Of a stretch of DNA of 64,000 nucleotides, positions 62,868 to 64,000 are shown in pieces (position 1 is the first letter of the stretch; the number at the start of each line of letters is the position of its first letter). The stretch is from positions 1-64,000 of the forward strand of contig JAURWS010000021.1 of the NCBI GenBank assembly GCA_030654835.1, written 5' to 3'. Below the pieces are notes generated by a model that did not search any database, was not told the DNA's origin, and worked only from the letters and a program-made list of their open reading frames with translations. Both the position numbers and the translations under genes were made by a program. The DNA is from Gammaproteobacteria bacterium. Lineage in GTDB: Bacteria > Pseudomonadota > Gammaproteobacteria > Pseudomonadales > Pseudohongiellaceae.

Positions 62868-64000
62868 TTATTCTGACGGCCACAGATTGTTGTGGCTCAT
62901 GAAACGCTTCTGCTGATAATGCTGATAGGCAGTCTCGCTGAGCGCAATGCCTGTTACACCTTGCAGTACCATGACCCCTTCCATGAGCGTGCGCTGCCAG
63001 GAAAGTCCGACATCAAGGGCTTCCAGCAGTGCCTGATAGCGTGGGTCGTTGAGCACTGCCTCTGGATAGTACGCCTCGCTGGAGTGCACCGCGTTGATTA
63101 GCCAGCGCTTCTGCAGAGGATGCAGCTCACTCCAGAACTTCGCGCCGAGTGCGATGTCCCCATTGATGAAACTCACCACGCCATTCGTGATGGCTGCGTC
63201 CTGACCTGCGGCGACTTCTGTCCCGAAGGCTTCTGTGCCCAAGCGCAACCTGCCTTGGTGGGCCTCGACGACCGAGCGCGTATAGTCTGAAGAAATGCCC
63301 TCACTGTCGGCCTGACGCTGACGCTCCATGAATTGCTGTGCCTCCATGGTTTTGCCAGTGTACGCCAGCTCTCGTGCAATCGAACCCAGATAGCCGATGT
63401 GTTTGGGACGTTGTTGCAATTCGCGCTTGCGGGCGTCGATCGCCTCCGTGGGAGGCAACAGCGAGACCCGATAGCTCCAGATTTCGTCGGGTGATATCTC
63501 GAAGGGGCCGACTTCAGAGGCCTTGTCGAGAAACTGCGAGGCTTCGTCATACAGTCGTGCACCAATCAACAGTAATGCATAATGCGCCATTGCGAACGGC
63601 GGCGGCGTGCCGGACAGAATCTGCTGTCGCAGTTGAGCCTCTTCCTGACGGTATTCATTGCCGGCCATCCTCATCTCCATGGCGCGAATGGATTCCAGTG
63701 CCGGATGCTGACGATCCATGGCAGCCACCGCGCGGTGGAGGTCCGCCACAAGCGCGATCAGCTCCTGCTTCTTCTCTATGCGGCTGTACACGGACAGGTT
63801 GTTCGCAGCTGTCGCTGCTCCCAGATAGGCATTGATGAATCCGGGGTCCAGCGCAATCGCATCTTGATAGAAGATAATCGCCTGCTCCCAGTCCACAGGA
63901 TTGAATTGAGCATTGAGGAATTCGCCATGCATGAAACGCTCGTAAGCCAGCGCGTCCTGCGTGCCCCAGTCCTGCATGCGCGCACGTTCCTTCTCGTCCA
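62868..64000 (-). CDS. TPR-like C-terminal region of a larger protein (5' end outside window)
   Basis: Open frame to the window edge; AIIFYQDAIALDPGFINAYLGAATAANNL TPR-like. Confidence 0.6.
   Translation of the reverse strand, partial: DEKERARMQDWGTQDALAYERFMHGEFLNAQFNPVDWEQAIIFYQDAIALDPGFINAYLGAATAANNLSVYSRIEKKQELIALVADLHRAVAAMDRQHPALESIRAMEMRMAGNEYRQEEAQLRQQILSGTPPPFAMAHYALLLIGARLYDEASQFLDKASEVGPFEISPDEIWSYRVSLLPPTEAIDARKRELQQRPKHIGYLGSIARELAYTGKTMEAQQFMERQRQADSEGISSDYTRSVVEAHQGRLRLGTEAFGTEVAAGQDAAITNGVVSFINGDIALGAKFWSELHPLQKRWLINAVHSSEAYYPEAVLNDPRYQALLEALDVGLSWQRTLMEGVMVLQGVTGIALSETAYQHYQQKRFMSHNNLWPSE

Noticed and set aside
1-64000. CRISPR arrays, rRNA operons and intact prophage
   Set aside because: No regularly spaced 20-40 bp repeats, no rRNA-like sequence and no structural phage genes seen by eye.

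Overview
64-kb chromosomal window, probably from a gammaproteobacterium (smpB/ratA/rnfH, bamE/fur/recN and grpE/dnaK/dnaJ neighbourhoods). Housekeeping blocks: ftsH and yajD; ssrA (tmRNA, tag ANDDSYALAA) and smpB-ratA-rnfH; bamE, fur, recN; grpE-dnaK-dnaJ. They are interleaved with accessory DNA. (1) A left-edge defence/mobile patch: an IS5-type transposase start that interrupts a C5 DNA methyltransferase, a SAM-methyltransferase/HNH-nuclease fusion, a HEPN+wHTH-MNT pair, and an orphan MNT gene whose hepT partner is cut off at the 3' end of ftsH. (2) A TonB receptor, Tat-signal aminotransferase, alpha/beta hydrolase and alcohol dehydrogenase, preceded by a sigma-54-like promoter, then a 2816-aa cyclic beta-1,2-glucan synthase. 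(3) BVMO-like monooxygenase, PPK2, a CysM-like PLP enzyme, an ArsC-VOC fusion with ACR3, and PhoX plus a PhoD remnant. (4) A CHASE3 hybrid kinase with an HD-GYP regulator. (5) A complete type I Wadjet operon (jetABCD). (6) A gene graveyard (PAS fragment, frameshifted integrase) beside a RelE/HTH toxin-antitoxin pair. (7) A 45-aa KDGQ-repeat microprotein upstream of a Crp-like regulator. (8) A MntA/HepT pair between ssrA and smpB. (9) A cory-CC-star/ArsA-family ATPase module, then a ZnuD-like receptor with a putative Zur-type palindrome. I saw no CRISPR array and no rRNA. All assignments come from reading translated motifs; no database search was run.
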